Positions 45,863-56,315 of a stretch of 64,000 nucleotides of DNA are shown here, in pieces; position 1 is the first letter of the stretch, and each line of letters opens with the position of its first letter. The stretch comes from Streptococcus ictaluri 707-05 (GTDB taxonomy: Bacteria; Bacillota; Bacilli; Lactobacillales; Streptococcaceae), in the NCBI RefSeq assembly GCF_000188015.2, contig NZ_AEUX02000003.1:50867-114866 (forward strand). The letters run 5' to 3'. The position numbers were made by a program, and so were the translations under genes. The notes beneath the pieces are model-generated. The model worked only from the letters and a program-made list of their open reading frames with translations. It did not search any database and was not told the origin of the DNA.

Positions 45863-47026
45863 CGCAAGTTGTCAAGTCAAGTGCAACCAGTTCATAGATA
45901 ACTAGAGTTCCAGATGTTAAGCTGTTCGGGATAGCTCAAACAGGAATTTTGAGGATTGATATTGAAGAAGTCGTCTTGGGCGCTCATTGATGGCAGTAAT
46001 ATAATTGTCAAGTTCTTCAGAGGTTAGTGGATTAAGTGAGACTCCTTTAGGGACATATTCTCTGAGGAGGCCATTGAAGTTCTCGTTTTTTCCTCTCTCA
46101 TGTGAAGAATAGGGATGTGCAAAGTAAACTTCAACAGCTTCTAAGTTTGAGAGTAAACTAAACTCAGAACCATTATCCGCTGTGATGGATGCAATAGGAT
46201 ACTGACTGATGAGATGCGTGACAGCACGGTTAATGGTTTGGGACTGCTTGTCTTCTAGCTTAACTCCTAGTGCATAGCGTGTCTGGCGCTCTACCAAAGT
46301 CAACATAACAGCTTCACCTTTGGTTTTCTTGCCGAGAACCAAATCAATCTCCCAATGCCCAAATTCAGAACGATCATTAATATATTCTGGACGTTCTTCG
46401 ATAGATTTACCTAAAGTCTTCTTATTCGTCTTCATGACTTTCTTAGAACGTTTTCTGATACTAACCATCTTAGGCAAATCGATTGGTTTAATAGCTAATA
46501 CCCCCTCTTTGATATAACGATAAATCATTTTGGTAGAGGGGACGACTTCTTCAGGATGGTTCACTTTGTAAGTCTGAACAAAACTATCCACACTATGGAG
46601 ACGAATGTTAGCCGTCAAGGCAGATTCTAATTGTTCAATGAATCTAGCGGAGCAGTCATTCAACTTGAGATAAGAACTCTTTTGACGATTGGTTTCATAG
46701 ACACGTTGCCCACTATCAGCGAAATAGGCGTTGAAGAAGGTTTGTTTTCCATTCTTATCCTTTACCTGTTCTACTGAACCACGTTTTATTTCTCGGCAGA
46801 TTGTAGAACGGTGACGACCCAAGAGTCGAGCAATCTCAGCGGGTTTCTTTCCCATTTTAAGATAAGCAGCAATTTCACCCCGTTCTGTGGCTGAAAGATG
46901 AGAATAGGATGATTTTCTGGTAGAATTAATGTTGGACATGTTCATCTGCTTTCCATACTGAATTGGGGAATTCTAGTATATCAGACGAACATGTCTTTTT
47001 TGTTGCACTTCATTTTACAACGCGGG
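45863..47026 (-). mobile_element. IS30-family insertion sequence, copy B (intact)
   Basis: 1164 bp, identical ends to copy A. Flanked by 13-bp direct repeats ATTGAAACTTTTT (45850-45862 and 47027-47039). It inserted between the divergent yaaA and rpsJ promoters, 36 bp upstream of the rpsJ -35 and 98 bp beyond the yaaA -35. Because its two target copies match, it did not mediate the chromosome junction here. Confidence 0.96.
45917..46945 (-). CDS. IS30-family transposase
   Basis: 342 residues, intact. N-terminal HTH (LSATERGEIAAYLKMGKKPAEI then ARLLGRHRSTICREIKRG, about 18-58) as in IS30 proteins; C-terminal DDE catalytic domain with EIDLVLG, ITADNGSEFS and SSHERGKNENFNGLLREYVP. All three acidic residues are present. 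Start ATG 46945. Near-identical to the broken copy A and the partial copy C, and therefore recent. Confidence 0.96.
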   Translation of the reverse strand: MNMSNINSTRKSSYSHLSATERGEIAAYLKMGKKPAEIARLLGRHRSTICREIKRGSVEQVKDKNGKQTFFNAYFADSGQRVYETNRQKSSYLKLNDCSARFIEQLESALTANIRLHSVDSFVQTYKVNHPEEVVPSTKMIYRYIKEGVLAIKPIDLPKMVSIRKRSKKVMKTNKKTLGKSIEERPEYINDRSEFGHWEIDLVLGKKTKGEAVMLTLVERQTRYALGVKLEDKQSQTINRAVTHLISQYPIASITADNGSEFSLLSNLEAVEVYFAHPYSSHERGKNENFNGLLREYVPKGVSLNPLTSEELDNYITAINERPRRLLQYQSSKFLFELSRTA

Positions 47027-47061
47027 ATTGAAACTTTTTTGCTAAAAATTTATAAAATCAC

Positions 47062-47090
47062 TTGCAATGGCTGATGTTTTTTGTTACCAT
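47062..47090 (+). promoter_or_regulatory. Promoter of the S10 ribosomal operon
   Basis: TTGCAA (47062-47067), 17-bp spacer, TACCAT (47085-47090); TACTAT at 47090-47095 is an alternative -10. Predicted leader of about 130 nt with GTAAAAATTAC and other short hairpins. Confidence 0.65.
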
Positions 47091-47225
47091 ACTATGGTGC
47101 TGTAAAAATTACAGCTGTAGCTATGATACGAGAGGTTGCGACACGCTCGGCTGCATTGCCATGCGACACGTGTTGGTTTTCTCGAGGAGCTAGCCTATTA
47201 TCGTAAATAGACGAGAGGAGAAAAG

Positions 47226-47534
47226 ATGGCAAACAAAAAAATCCGTATCCGTTTGAAAGCGTACGAACACCGTACACTTGACACAGCGGCAGAAAAAATC
47301 GTTGAAACTGCAACACGCACAGGTGCTACTGTAGCTGGACCAGTTCCACTTCCAACAGAACGTAGTCTTTACACAATTATTCGTGCGACTCACAAATACA
47401 AAGATTCTCGCGAACAATTTGAAATGCGTACACACAAACGTCTTATCGACATTGTGAACCCAACTCAAAAGACTGTTGACGCTCTTATGAAATTGGACTT
47501 ACCAAGTGGTGTAAACGTAGAAATCAAACTTTAA
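47226..47534 (+). CDS. rpsJ: 30S ribosomal protein S10
   Basis: 102 residues, [19 protein letters not shown], standard length. Also the NusE antitermination partner of NusB. First gene of the S10-spc-alpha operon; long 5' leader, RBS AGAGGAG. Confidence 0.98.
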
Positions 47535-47539
47535 TTTGA

Positions 47540-47603
47540 TTTTTGAGCACAAAAAACGCTCGTTAAAAACTTTTTTGAGCACAAAAAACGCTCATAAAAA
47601 ACT
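47540..47603 (+). repeat. Tandem direct repeat with hairpins between rpsJ and rplC
   Basis: Two copies of a unit TTTTGAGCACAAAAAACGCT(C) about 33 bp apart (GAGC at 47544 and 47577). Each copy is a hairpin GAGC...GCTC flanked by T and A runs. Confidence 0.8.
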
Positions 47604-47637
47604 TTTTGAATAATATAAGAAAAGGAAATATTTTCTC

Positions 47638-48264
47638 ATGACAAAAGGAATCTTAGGGAAAAAAGTGGGAATGACTCAAATCTTCACTGAAACTGGTGAA
47701 TTTATCCCTGTTACTGTCATTGAAGCAACTCCAAACGTTGTGCTTCAAGTTAAAACTGTTGAAACAGACGGTTATGAAGCAGTTCAAGTTGGTTTTGATG
47801 ACAAACGTGAAGTATTGAGCAACAAACCTGCCAAAGGCCATGTAGCAAAAGCTAACACAGCTCCTAAGCGCTTCATTCGTGAATTCAAAAACATTGAAGG
47901 CTTAGAAGTTGGTGCAGAAATCACTGTAGATACATTCGCAGCGGGAGATGTTGTTGATGTAACTGGTACTTCAAAAGGTAAAGGTTTCCAAGGGGTTATC
48001 AAACGCCATGGTCAATCACGTGGTCCTATGGCTCACGGTTCTCGTTACCACCGTCGTCCAGGTTCAATGGGACCTGTTGCGCCTAACCGTGTTTTCAAAA
48101 ACAAACACTTGGCAGGACGCATGGGTGGCAACCGTGTAACAATTCAAAACCTTGAAATTGTACAAGTTATCCCAGAAAAGAACGTTATCCTTATCAAAGG
48201 TAACGTACCAGGTGCTAAGAAATCTCTTATCACTATCAAATCAGCAGTTAAAGCTGCTAAATAA
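47638..48264 (+). CDS. rplC: 50S ribosomal protein L3
   Basis: 208 residues, [16 protein letters not shown] with the conserved [16 protein letters not shown] and [15 protein letters not shown] loop that approaches the peptidyl-transferase centre. Normal length, RBS AAAGG. Confidence 0.98.
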   Translation: MTKGILGKKVGMTQIFTETGEFIPVTVIEATPNVVLQVKTVETDGYEAVQVGFDDKREVLSNKPAKGHVAKANTAPKRFIREFKNIEGLEVGAEITVDTFAAGDVVDVTGTSKGKGFQGVIKRHGQSRGPMAHGSRYHRRPGSMGPVAPNRVFKNKHLAGRMGGNRVTIQNLEIVQVIPEKNVILIKGNVPGAKKSLITIKSAVKAAK

Positions 48265-48287
48265 TAAGAAAGGAGAAAACAGTTAAA

Positions 48288-48911
48288 ATGGCAAACGTAA
48301 AACTATTTGACCAAACTGGTAAAGAAGTTAGCTCAGTTGAGTTAAACGATTCTATCTTCGGTATTGAACCAAACGAATCAGTTGTTTTTGATGTTGTAAT
48401 CAGCCAACGCGCTAGCCTTCGCCAAGGTACTCACGCGGTTAAAAACCGTTCAGCAGTATCAGGTGGTGGTCGCAAGCCATGGCGTCAAAAAGGAACTGGA
48501 CGTGCTCGTCAAGGTTCTATCCGCTCACCACAATGGCGTGGCGGTGGTGTGGTGTTTGGACCAACTCCACGTTCATACGGATACAAACTTCCACAAAAAG
48601 TTCGTCGCCTTGCTTTGAAATCAGTTTACTCAGCAAAAGTTGCTGATGAAAAATTTGTAGCTGTAGAAAGCCTTTCATTTACAGCACCAAAAACTGCTGA
48701 ATTTGCAAAAGTTCTTTCAGCGCTAAGCATCGATTCAAAAGTACTTGTTATCGTTGAAGAAGGTAATGAATTTGCAGCACTTTCTGCTCGTAACCTTCCA
48801 AACGTTAAAGTTGCAACTGCAACAACTGCAAGTGTGCTTGATATTGTAAATAGCGATAAACTTCTTGTTACTAAAGAAGCAATCTCTACAATTGAGGAGG
48901 TTCTTGCATAA
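48288..48911 (+). CDS. rplD: 50S ribosomal protein L4
   Basis: 207 residues with the exit-tunnel loop [19 protein letters not shown] at about residues 62-80, the macrolide-relevant segment; no insertion or deletion is apparent. Stop overlaps the rplW start by 1 nt. Confidence 0.98.
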   Translation: MANVKLFDQTGKEVSSVELNDSIFGIEPNESVVFDVVISQRASLRQGTHAVKNRSAVSGGGRKPWRQKGTGRARQGSIRSPQWRGGGVVFGPTPRSYGYKLPQKVRRLALKSVYSAKVADEKFVAVESLSFTAPKTAEFAKVLSALSIDSKVLVIVEEGNEFAALSARNLPNVKVATATTASVLDIVNSDKLLVTKEAISTIEEVLA

Positions 48912-49207
48912 TGAATTTGTATGACGTAATCAAAAAACCTGTAATCACAGAAAAATCAATGATTGCTCTTGAAGCAGGCAAATACACATTTGAAGTTGAT
49001 ACACGTGCACACAAACTTTTGATCAAACAAGCTGTTGAAGCTGCGTTTGACGGAGTTAAAGTTGCAAGCGTAAGCACTGTTAACGTTAAACCAAAAGCAA
49101 AACGCGTTGGTCGTTACACAGGTTTCACTTCAAAAACTAAAAAAGCTATCATCACTCTTACAGCTGATTCTAAAGCAATCGAGTTGTTCGCAGCTGAAGC
49201 TGAATAA
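48911..49207 (+). CDS. rplW: 50S ribosomal protein L23
   Basis: 98 residues, [17 protein letters not shown]. Tunnel-exit protein, docking site for trigger factor and SRP. One-base overlap with rplD; RBS GGAGG lies within rplD. Confidence 0.98.
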   Translation: MNLYDVIKKPVITEKSMIALEAGKYTFEVDTRAHKLLIKQAVEAAFDGVKVASVSTVNVKPKAKRVGRYTGFTSKTKKAIITLTADSKAIELFAAEAE

Positions 49208-49224
49208 TCTAAGGAGGAAATAAC

Positions 49225-50058
49225 GTGGGTATTAAAGTTTATAAACCAACGACAAATGGCCGTCGTAACATGACTTCTTTGGATTTTGCTGAAATCACAA
49301 CAAGCACACCTGAGAAATCATTGCTTGTTTCTCTTAAAAACAAAGCGGGTCGTAACAACAACGGACGTATCACTGTTCGTCACCAAGGTGGTGGACACAA
49401 ACGTCATTACCGTGTCATCGACTTCAAACGTAACAAAGACGCTGTTGAAGCTGTTGTTAAAACTATCGAGTACGATCCAAACCGTACAGCAAACATCGCA
49501 TTAGTACACTATACTGATGGGGTTAAAGCTTACATCATTGCACCTAAAGGTCTTGAAGTAGGTCAACGTATTGTTTCTGGTCCAGATGCAGATATCAAAA
49601 TTGGTAACGCACTTCCATTAGCAAACATCCCAGTTGGTACAGTTGTTCACAACATTGAGTTGAAACCTGGTAAAGGTGGAGAACTTGTTCGTGCGGCTGG
49701 TGCTTCTGCGCAAGTACTTGGTCAAGAAGGTAAATACGTTCTTGTTCGTCTTCAATCAGGCGAAGTTCGTATGATTCTTGGAACGTGTCGTGCTACAATC
49801 GGTACTGTTGGTAACGAGCAACAATCACTTGTTAACATTGGTAAAGCAGGACGTAACCGTTGGAAAGGTATCCGCCCAACAGTTCGTGGTTCTGTAATGA
49901 ACCCTAACGATCACCCACACGGTGGTGGTGAAGGTAAAGCACCAGTTGGACGTAAAGCGCCATCAACTCCATGGGGTAAACCAGCGCTTGGTCTTAAAAC
50001 TCGTAATAAGAAAGCTAAATCAGACAAACTTATTATTCGTCGTCGTAACGAAAAATAA
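49225..50058 (+). CDS. rplB: 50S ribosomal protein L2
   Basis: 277 residues from GTG 49225 (RBS AAGGAGG). Contains [17 protein letters not shown] and the conserved [15 protein letters not shown] near the C-terminus, required for peptidyl transfer. Normal length. Confidence 0.98.
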   Translation: MGIKVYKPTTNGRRNMTSLDFAEITTSTPEKSLLVSLKNKAGRNNNGRITVRHQGGGHKRHYRVIDFKRNKDAVEAVVKTIEYDPNRTANIALVHYTDGVKAYIIAPKGLEVGQRIVSGPDADIKIGNALPLANIPVGTVVHNIELKPGKGGELVRAAGASAQVLGQEGKYVLVRLQSGEVRMILGTCRATIGTVGNEQQSLVNIGKAGRNRWKGIRPTVRGSVMNPNDHPHGGGEGKAPVGRKAPSTPWGKPALGLKTRNKKAKSDKLIIRRRNEK

Positions 50059-50150
50059 TCGTTTAGTTTAAAGCTTATTAAACTTCCGCCAACTCGGTAG
50101 TCTAATAGACAAGCCGTTGTGGTACATTATTTAAAGGAGAAAACTACAAA

Positions 50151-50429
50151 ATGGGACGTAGTCTTAAAAAAGGACCTTTCGTCGATGAGCATTTGATGAA
50201 AAAAGTTGAAGCTCAAGCTAAAGACGAAAAGAAAAAAGTAATCAAAACTTGGTCACGTCGTTCAACGATTTTCCCAAGTTTCATCGGATATACAATCGCA
50301 GTTTATGATGGACGTAAACACGTACCAGTTTACATCCAAGAAGACATGGTAGGTCACAAGCTTGGTGAATTTGCACCAACTCGTACTTACAAAGGTCACG
50401 CAGCTGACGACAAGAAAACACGTCGTTAA
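50151..50429 (+). CDS. rpsS: 30S ribosomal protein S19
   Basis: 92 residues, [18 protein letters not shown]. Preceded by a 92-nt spacer with pairing CCGCCAAC / GTTGTGG (around 50086 and 50116). RBS AAAGGAG. Confidence 0.98.
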   Translation: MGRSLKKGPFVDEHLMKKVEAQAKDEKKKVIKTWSRRSTIFPSFIGYTIAVYDGRKHVPVYIQEDMVGHKLGEFAPTRTYKGHAADDKKTRR

Positions 50430-50444
50430 TAGGAGGAGGACACA

Positions 50445-50789
50445 ATGGCAGAAATTACTTCAGCTAAAGCAATGGCTCGTACAGTGCGTGTTTCACCTCG
50501 TAAAACACGTTTAGTACTTGATCTTATCCGTGGTAAGAAAGTTGCTGACGCAATCGCAATCTTAAAATTCACTCCAAACAAAGCAGCTCGTGTTATTGAG
50601 AAAACTCTTAACTCAGCTATTGCAAATGCAGAAAACAACTTTGGTTTGGAAAAAGCTAACTTGGTAGTATCTGAAACATTCGCCAACGAAGGACCAACAA
50701 TGAAACGTATCCGTCCACGTGCGAAAGGTTCAGCTTCACCAATCAACAAACGTACAACTCACGTAACTGTAGTTGTATCAGAAAAATAA
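50445..50789 (+). CDS. rplV: 50S ribosomal protein L22
   Basis: 114 residues with [16 protein letters not shown] and the tunnel beta-hairpin [19 protein letters not shown] near the C-terminus; no loop change apparent. RBS GGAGG. Confidence 0.98.
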   Translation: MAEITSAKAMARTVRVSPRKTRLVLDLIRGKKVADAIAILKFTPNKAARVIEKTLNSAIANAENNFGLEKANLVVSETFANEGPTMKRIRPRAKGSASPINKRTTHVTVVVSEK

Positions 50790-50801
50790 GGAGGTAAAAT
50801 C

Positions 50802-51455
50802 GTGGGTCAAAAAGTACATCCAATTGGTATGCGTGTCGGTATCATCCGTGACTGGGATGCGAAATGGTATGCTGAAAAAGAATACGCGGATTACCTTCAT
50901 GAAGATCTTGCAATCCGTAAATTCATTAACAAAGAATTGGCAGAAACTTCAGTTTCAACTATCGAAATTGAACGTGCTGTAAATAAAGTTATTGTTTCAC
51001 TTCACACTGCAAAACCAGGTATGGTTATCGGTAAAGGTGGCGCAAACGTTGACGCTCTTCGCGCTCAACTTAACAAATTAACTGGAAAACAAGTACACAT
51101 CAACATCATTGAAATCAAATCACCAGATCTTGATGCTCACCTTGTTGGTGAAAACATTGCTCGTCAACTTGAGCAACGTGTTGCTTTCCGTCGTGCTCAA
51201 AAACAAGCTATCCAACGTACAATGCGTGCAGGTGCTAAAGGGATTAAAACTCAAGTATCTGGTCGTTTGAACGGTGCTGATATCGCTCGTGCTGAAGGTT
51301 ACTCAGAAGGAACTGTTCCACTTCACACACTTCGTGCTGATATCGATTACGCTTGGGAAGAAGCAGACACTACATATGGTAAACTTGGTGTTAAAGTTTG
51401 GATCTATCGTGGTGAAGTTCTTCCAACTCGTAAAAACACTAAAGGAGGCAAATAA
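50802..51455 (+). CDS. rpsC: 30S ribosomal protein S3
   Basis: 217 residues from GTG 50802 (RBS AAGGAGG). KH domain [16 protein letters not shown] at about residues 70-85; mRNA entry-channel protein. Confidence 0.98.
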   Translation: MGQKVHPIGMRVGIIRDWDAKWYAEKEYADYLHEDLAIRKFINKELAETSVSTIEIERAVNKVIVSLHTAKPGMVIGKGGANVDALRAQLNKLTGKQVHINIIEIKSPDLDAHLVGENIARQLEQRVAFRRAQKQAIQRTMRAGAKGIKTQVSGRLNGADIARAEGYSEGTVPLHTLRADIDYAWEEADTTYGKLGVKVWIYRGEVLPTRKNTKGGK

Positions 51456-51458
51456 CAT

Positions 51459-51872
51459 ATGTTAGTACCTAAACGTGTTAAACACCGTCGTGAGTTCCGT
51501 GGGAAAATGCGTGGTGAAGCTAAAGGTGGAAAAACTGTAGATTTTGGTGAATATGGTCTTCAAGCTACAACTAGCTCATGGATTACTAACCGTCAAATCG
51601 AAGCTGCTCGTATCGCTATGACTCGTTACATGAAACGTGGTGGTAAAGTTTGGATTAAAATCTTCCCTCACAAATCTTACACAGCTAAAGCTATCGGGGT
51701 TCGTATGGGTTCTGGTAAAGGTGCTCCTGAAGGTTGGGTATCACCAGTTAAACGTGGTAAAGTAATGTTTGAAATCGCTGGTGTTTCTGAAGAAATCGCT
51801 CGCGAAGCACTTCGTCTTGCTAGCCACAAATTACCAGTTAAATGCAAATTCGTAAAACGTGAAGCAGAATAA
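51459..51872 (+). CDS. rplP: 50S ribosomal protein L16
   Basis: 137 residues, [15 protein letters not shown], with conserved [11 protein letters not shown] near residue 85. Starts 3 nt after rpsC, so translation is likely coupled. Confidence 0.98.
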   Translation: MLVPKRVKHRREFRGKMRGEAKGGKTVDFGEYGLQATTSSWITNRQIEAARIAMTRYMKRGGKVWIKIFPHKSYTAKAIGVRMGSGKGAPEGWVSPVKRGKVMFEIAGVSEEIAREALRLASHKLPVKCKFVKREAE

Positions 51873-51881
51873 GGAGAAGAC

Positions 51882-52088
51882 ATGAAACTTGAAGAAATCA
51901 AAAAGTTTGTTGCTGAGCTTCGTGGCTTGTCTCAAGAAGAGCTTGCTAAAAAAGAAAACGAACTCAAAAAAGAACTTTTCGACCTTCGTTTTCAAGCTGC
52001 AGCAGGTCAACTTGATCAAACTGCTCGTTTGAACGAAGTTAAAAAACAAATTGCACGTGTAAAAACTGTGCAATCTGAAATGAAATAA
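51882..52088 (+). CDS. rpmC: 50S ribosomal protein L29
   Basis: 68 residues, a helical hairpin protein ([31 protein letters not shown]). RBS AAGGAG. Confidence 0.98.
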   Translation: MKLEEIKKFVAELRGLSQEELAKKENELKKELFDLRFQAAAGQLDQTARLNEVKKQIARVKTVQSEMK

Positions 52089-52115
52089 TAGATTGGGAAA
52101 GGAGCAATTCTAATA

Positions 52116-52376
52116 ATGGAACGTAATCAACGTAAAACCCTTGTTGGACGTGTAGTATCTGACAAGATGGACAAAACAATCACTGTTGTAGTTGAAACAA
52201 AACGTAACCACCCAGTCTATGGTAAACGTATCAACTATTCTAAAAAATACAAAGCACATGATGAAAAGAACCTTGCTAAAGAAGGCGATATCGTTCGTAT
52301 CATGGAAACTCGTCCACTATCAGCTACAAAACGTTTCCGTCTTGTAGAGGTTGTGGAAGAAGCTGTTATTATCTAA
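52116..52376 (+). CDS. rpsQ: 30S ribosomal protein S17
   Basis: 86 residues, [23 protein letters not shown]-fold 16S-binding protein. RBS AAAGGAG. Confidence 0.98.
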   Translation: MERNQRKTLVGRVVSDKMDKTITVVVETKRNHPVYGKRINYSKKYKAHDEKNLAKEGDIVRIMETRPLSATKRFRLVEVVEEAVII

Positions 52377-52400
52377 TCAAACTAAAAGGAGAAAATTGAA

Positions 52401-52769
52401 ATGATTCAACAAGAAACTCGCTTGAAAGTTGCTGATAATAGCGGTGCTCGTGAGATCTTGACTATCAAAGTTCTTGGTGGTTCAGGACGTAAATTCGCTA
52501 ACATCGGCGACGTAATCGTTGCTTCTGTAAAACAAGCTACTCCTGGTGGAGCGGTTAAAAAAGGTGACGTGGTTAAAGCTGTTATCGTTCGTACAAAAAC
52601 TGGTGCTCGCCGTCCAGACGGTTCATACATCAAATTTGACGACAACGCTGCAGTAATCATCCGTGATGATAAAACTCCTCGCGGAACTCGTATCTTCGGC
52701 CCTGTTGCACGTGAATTGCGTGAAGGTGGCTACATGAAGATCGTTTCACTTGCACCAGAAGTACTTTAA
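52401..52769 (+). CDS. rplN: 50S ribosomal protein L14
   Basis: 122 residues, [18 protein letters not shown], with [14 protein letters not shown] and the C-terminal [19 protein letters not shown]. Confidence 0.98.
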
Positions 52770-52789
52770 TTTTTCAAAAATTAAACGAA

Positions 52790-52830
52790 CTAAGTCCCCT
52801 AGGTTTACCTAGGGTGCCCCTAAGGGCGTA
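52790..52830 (+). other. Two tandem hairpins between rplN and rplX
   Basis: CCCTAGG (52797-52803) / CCTAGGG (52808-52814) and GCCC (52816-52819) / GGGC (52824-52827). GC-rich, no T run, so not a typical terminator; possibly an RNA processing or stability element. Confidence 0.65.
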
Positions 52831-52853
52831 AGAAAAAATAGGAGAAACCCAGA

Positions 52854-53159
52854 ATGTTTGTAAAAAAAGGCGACAAAGTTCGCGTAATTGCTGGTAAGGA
52901 TAAAGGCACTGAAGCTGTAGTTCTTAAAGCACTTCCAAAAGTAAACAAAGTTGTTGTTGAAGGTGTTGGTATGATTAAAAAACACCAAAAACCTAACACA
53001 GAAAACCCTCAAGGAGCTATCGTCGAAAAAGAAGCTCCAATCCATGTGTCAAACGTACAAGTTCTTGATAAAAATGGTGTAGCTGGACGTGTTGGTTACA
53101 AAGTTGTCGACGGCAAAAAAGTTCGTTACAACAAAAAATCAGGCGAAGTGCTTGATTAA
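52854..53159 (+). CDS. rplX: 50S ribosomal protein L24
   Basis: 101 residues, [20 protein letters not shown], the KOW motif; assembly-initiator protein. RBS AGGAG after the double hairpin. Confidence 0.98.
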   Translation: MFVKKGDKVRVIAGKDKGTEAVVLKALPKVNKVVVEGVGMIKKHQKPNTENPQGAIVEKEAPIHVSNVQVLDKNGVAGRVGYKVVDGKKVRYNKKSGEVLD

Positions 53160-53182
53160 TCACGAAGGAAAGGAGAAGCATA

Positions 53183-53725
53183 ATGGCAAATCGTTTAAAA
53201 GAAAAATATACTAACGAAGTAATTCCTGCGTTGTCAGAGAAATTCAATTACACATCAGTAATGGCTGTGCCTAAAGTTGAGAAAATCGTTCTTAACATGG
53301 GTGTTGGTGATGCTGTATCAAACGCAAAAAACCTTGAAAAAGCTGCTGCTGAATTAGCACTTATTTCAGGTCAAAAACCACTTATTACTAAAGCTAAGAA
53401 ATCAATCGCTGGCTTCCGTCTTCGTGAAGGTGTTGCGATCGGTGCGAAGGTGACACTTCGTGGCGAACGTATGTACGAATTCCTAGACAAATTGGTTAGC
53501 GTTTCACTTCCTCGTGTTCGTGACTTCCATGGTGTTCCAACAAAATCTTTTGATGGACGTGGTAACTACACTCTTGGTGTGAAAGAACAACTTATCTTCC
53601 CAGAAATCAACTTTGATGATGTTGATAAAGTACGTGGTCTTGATATCGTAATCGTCACTACTGCAAATACTGACGAAGAATCACGTGAATTGCTTAAAGG
53701 CCTTGGAATGCCTTTTGCAAAATAA
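53183..53725 (+). CDS. rplE: 50S ribosomal protein L5
   Basis: 180 residues, [17 protein letters not shown]; binds 5S rRNA ([32 protein letters not shown]). RBS AAAGGAG. Confidence 0.98.
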   Translation: MANRLKEKYTNEVIPALSEKFNYTSVMAVPKVEKIVLNMGVGDAVSNAKNLEKAAAELALISGQKPLITKAKKSIAGFRLREGVAIGAKVTLRGERMYEFLDKLVSVSLPRVRDFHGVPTKSFDGRGNYTLGVKEQLIFPEINFDDVDKVRGLDIVIVTTANTDEESRELLKGLGMPFAK

Positions 53726-53740
53726 TAGGGGGTAAATAAA

Positions 53741-53926
53741 TTGGCTAAAAAATCTATGATTGCTAAGAACAAACGTCCTGCGAAACACTCAACACAAGCT
53801 TACACTCGCTGTGAAAAATGTGGACGTCCACACTCAGTTTACCGCAAATTCAAACTTTGCCGTGTTTGCTTCCGTGAGTTGGCTTACAAAGGTCAAATCC
53901 CAGGTGTTGTTAAAGCTTCTTGGTAA
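53741..53926 (+). CDS. rpsN: 30S ribosomal protein S14, type Z
   Basis: 61 residues, TTG start at 53741 with GGGGGT. The zinc ribbon is complete: CEKCGRPH...CRVC (CxxC x12 CxxC). This is the zinc-binding short form located in the spc operon. Confidence 0.97.
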
Positions 53927-53934
53927 AAATATGA

Positions 53935-53971
53935 CACAAGACTTAATTTGTCTTTCAGATTAAGTCTTGTG
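53935..53971 (+). other. Strong hairpin between rpsN and rpsH
   Basis: CACAAGACTTAAT (53935-53947) pairs perfectly with ATTAAGTCTTGTG (53959-53971). No T run follows; it lies within the 149-nt spacer. Confidence 0.7.
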
Positions 53972-54075
53972 CTTAATTAAAACGGTGTGAGCATAAGCTG
54001 ATACCAAAGTCCTTTAAGGACAACATTAACTAGTAAGTGATAGAATCAAACTGCTAGTAAGAGGAGAAAATAAAA

Positions 54076-54474
54076 ATGGTTATGACTGACCCAATTGCAG
54101 ACTTTTTAACACGTATTCGTAACGCTAACCAAGTGAAACACGAAGTGTTAGAAGTACCTGCTTCAAACATTAAAAAAGGGATTGCTGAAATCCTTAAACG
54201 TGAAGGTTTTGTGAAAAACGTTGAAGTTATCGAAGATGACAAACAAGGTATCATCCGTGTGTTCCTTAAATACGGACAAAACGGTGAGCGTGTTATCACT
54301 AACTTAAAACGTATTTCAAAACCAGGTCTTCGCGTTTACGCAAAACGTGATGACGTTCCTAAAGTTCTTAACGGACTTGGAATTGCAATCATTTCAACTT
54401 CTGAAGGTCTTTTGACTGATAAAGAAGCTCGCCAAAAAAATGTTGGTGGAGAAGTGATCGCCTACGTTTGGTAA
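54076..54474 (+). CDS. rpsH: 30S ribosomal protein S8
   Basis: 132 residues, [18 protein letters not shown], with the C-terminal [13 protein letters not shown]. In E. coli S8 represses the spc operon; such control here is untested. RBS AGAGGAG. Confidence 0.98.
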   Translation: MVMTDPIADFLTRIRNANQVKHEVLEVPASNIKKGIAEILKREGFVKNVEVIEDDKQGIIRVFLKYGQNGERVITNLKRISKPGLRVYAKRDDVPKVLNGLGIAIISTSEGLLTDKEARQKNVGGEVIAYVW

Positions 54475-54791
54475 AATTATGATACAAAAGCCGTAACGAA
54501 CAATCTAAAATTAGAAAACTGTTGTAGTTTGCTTGCAAACAAAATAGTTTGTCTATTTTAGATGGCAGTTCGTCGGCTGTGTTCAGATATGGGCACAATC
54601 ATCTAGCAAACGTAAAAGAGCTAATTGAACACGGGCTAAAGACTGTGTGAAAAAGATAAACTTTTCTAGAAACTTTCGTTTCATAGTAAAGTTTCCTATT
54701 TTCACTTTGCCTTTTTCGCCCTTAGTATCTTAGTTCACCCCGTGAAAACTAGTCGCTTTGCGGCTTGACAATCTAACAGGAGAAAATAAAC
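54475..54791 (+). other. 317-nt structured spacer between rpsH and rplF
   Basis: No gene. Two long imperfect hairpins. First: AGCCG + ACGAAC + TCTAAAAT (about 54490-54515) pairs with ATTTTAGA + GTTCGT + CGGCT (about 54556-54580). Second: CACGGG (about 54631) pairs with CCCGTG (about 54738), with inner AT-rich pairing. Ends at RBS AGGAG for rplF. Candidate RNase processing site or regulatory leader. Confidence 0.65.
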
Positions 54792-55328
54792 ATGTCACGT
54801 ATTGGTAATAAAGTAATTACTATGCCTGCAGGTGTTGAATTAACAAATAACAACAACGTTGTTACTGTTAAAGGCCCTAAAGGCGAACTCACTCGTGAGT
54901 TCAACAAAAATATTGAAATCAAAGTTGAAGGGACTGAAATTACAGTTGTACGTCCTAACGATTCAAAAGAAATGAAAACAATTCATGGTACTTCTCGTGC
55001 AAACTTGAACAACATGATCGTTGGTGTTTCTGAAGGTTTCAAGAAAAACCTTGAAATGAAAGGTGTTGGTTACCGTGCTCAACTTCAAGGCACAAAACTT
55101 GTCCTTTCAGTAGGTAAATCTCACCAGGATGAAGTTGAAGCACCAGAAGGAATCACTTTCACTGTGGCTAACCCAACTTCAATTGCAGTTGAAGGAATCA
55201 ACAAAGAAGTTGTTGGTCAAACTGCTGCTTACATCCGTAGCTTACGTTCACCAGAACCTTATAAAGGTAAAGGTATTCGTTACGTTGGTGAATATGTACG
55301 CCTTAAAGAAGGAAAAACTGGTAAATAA
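54792..55328 (+). CDS. rplF: 50S ribosomal protein L6
   Basis: 178 residues, [18 protein letters not shown]-terminal [13 protein letters not shown] signature. Preceded by the long structured spacer. Confidence 0.98.
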   Translation: MSRIGNKVITMPAGVELTNNNNVVTVKGPKGELTREFNKNIEIKVEGTEITVVRPNDSKEMKTIHGTSRANLNNMIVGVSEGFKKNLEMKGVGYRAQLQGTKLVLSVGKSHQDEVEAPEGITFTVANPTSIAVEGINKEVVGQTAAYIRSLRSPEPYKGKGIRYVGEYVRLKEGKTGK

Positions 55329-55335
55329 TGATCTT

Positions 55336-55375
55336 AGTTGGGTGATGGTTAAGTCTTTTAACCGATTACCTAACT
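55336..55375 (+). other. Hairpin between rplF and rplR
   Basis: AGTTGGGT..TGGTTAA (from 55336) pairs with TTAACC..TACCTAACT (to 55375), loop GTCT. No T run directly after. Confidence 0.65.
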
Positions 55376-55431
55376 GGTTCTATTTACAAACTGTCAACTA
55401 GACAAACTGATAAAATTAAGAGGTGAAAATT

Positions 55432-55788
55432 GTGATTTCGAAACCAGATAAAAACAAAATCCGCCAAAAACGCCACCGTCGCGTTCGCGGTAAACTCTCT
55501 GGAACTGCAGAACGCCCACGTTTGAACGTTTTCCGTTCTAATACAGGCATCTACGCTCAAGTTATTGATGACGTAGCGGGTGTAACGCTCGCAAGTGCAT
55601 CAACTCTTGATAAAGACGTTTCAAAAGGAACAAAAACTGAAAAAGCCGTTGTAGTCGGCAAACTTGTTGCTGAACGTGCAGTGGCTAAAGGTATTTCTGA
55701 AGTGGTGTTTGACCGCGGTGGATATCTCTATCACGGACGTGTTAAAGCTTTGGCTGATGCAGCTCGTGAAAACGGATTGAAATTCTAA
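55432..55788 (+). CDS. rplR: 50S ribosomal protein L18
   Basis: 118 residues from GTG 55432, chosen because AAGAGGTG (55418-55425) is its RBS; the upstream in-frame GTG at 55423 is part of that [21 protein letters not shown] then [10 protein letters not shown]; binds 5S rRNA. Confidence 0.96.
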   Translation: MISKPDKNKIRQKRHRRVRGKLSGTAERPRLNVFRSNTGIYAQVIDDVAGVTLASASTLDKDVSKGTKTEKAVVVGKLVAERAVAKGISEVVFDRGGYLYHGRVKALADAARENGLKF

Positions 55789-55806
55789 TAGGGAGGACAC
55801 AAAATA

Positions 55807-56301
55807 ATGGCATTTAAAGATAATGCAGTTGAACTTGAAGAACGCGTTGTTGCGATTAACCGCGTTACAAAAGTTGTAAAAGGTGGACGTCGTCTTCGTT
55901 TTGCGGCTCTTGTAGTTGTTGGTGATGGAAATGGACACGTTGGATTCGGTACTGGTAAAGCTCAAGAAGTACCAGAAGCTATTCGTAAAGCAGTTGAATC
56001 TGCTAAAAAGAACATGATCGAAGTACCTATGGTTGGAACTACAATTCCTCACGAAGTTTTCACTAACTTTGGTGGAGCAAAAGTATTGTTAAAACCAGCT
56101 GTAGAGGGTTCTGGAGTTGCCGCTGGTGGTGCAGTTCGTGCCGTCATCGAATTAGCAGGTGTTGCTGATATTACTTCAAAATCACTTGGTTCAAACACAC
56201 CAATCAACATTGTTCGTGCAACTGTTGAAGGATTGAAACAACTTAAACGTGCAGAAGAAGTTGCCGCACTTCGTGGCATCTCAGTTTCTGACTTAGCATA
56301 A
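55807..56301 (+). CDS. rpsE: 30S ribosomal protein S5
   Basis: 164 residues with [19 protein letters not shown] (spectinomycin-site region, no change apparent) and [22 protein letters not shown]. Confidence 0.98.
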   Translation: MAFKDNAVELEERVVAINRVTKVVKGGRRLRFAALVVVGDGNGHVGFGTGKAQEVPEAIRKAVESAKKNMIEVPMVGTTIPHEVFTNFGGAKVLLKPAVEGSGVAAGGAVRAVIELAGVADITSKSLGSNTPINIVRATVEGLKQLKRAEEVAALRGISVSDLA

Positions 56302-56315
56302 GAAAGGGGATCATC

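Noticed and set aside
45730..45867. N-terminal extension of YaaA up to the IS target site
   Set aside because: The extension overlaps the TTGACA/TACAAT promoter, is unusually hydrophobic, and the 243-residue form matches the known family length.
35542..47026. IS30 copies A and B as agents of the chromosome rearrangement
   Set aside because: Each has its own matching direct repeats, the mark of simple insertion; recombination between copies would have exchanged the flanks.
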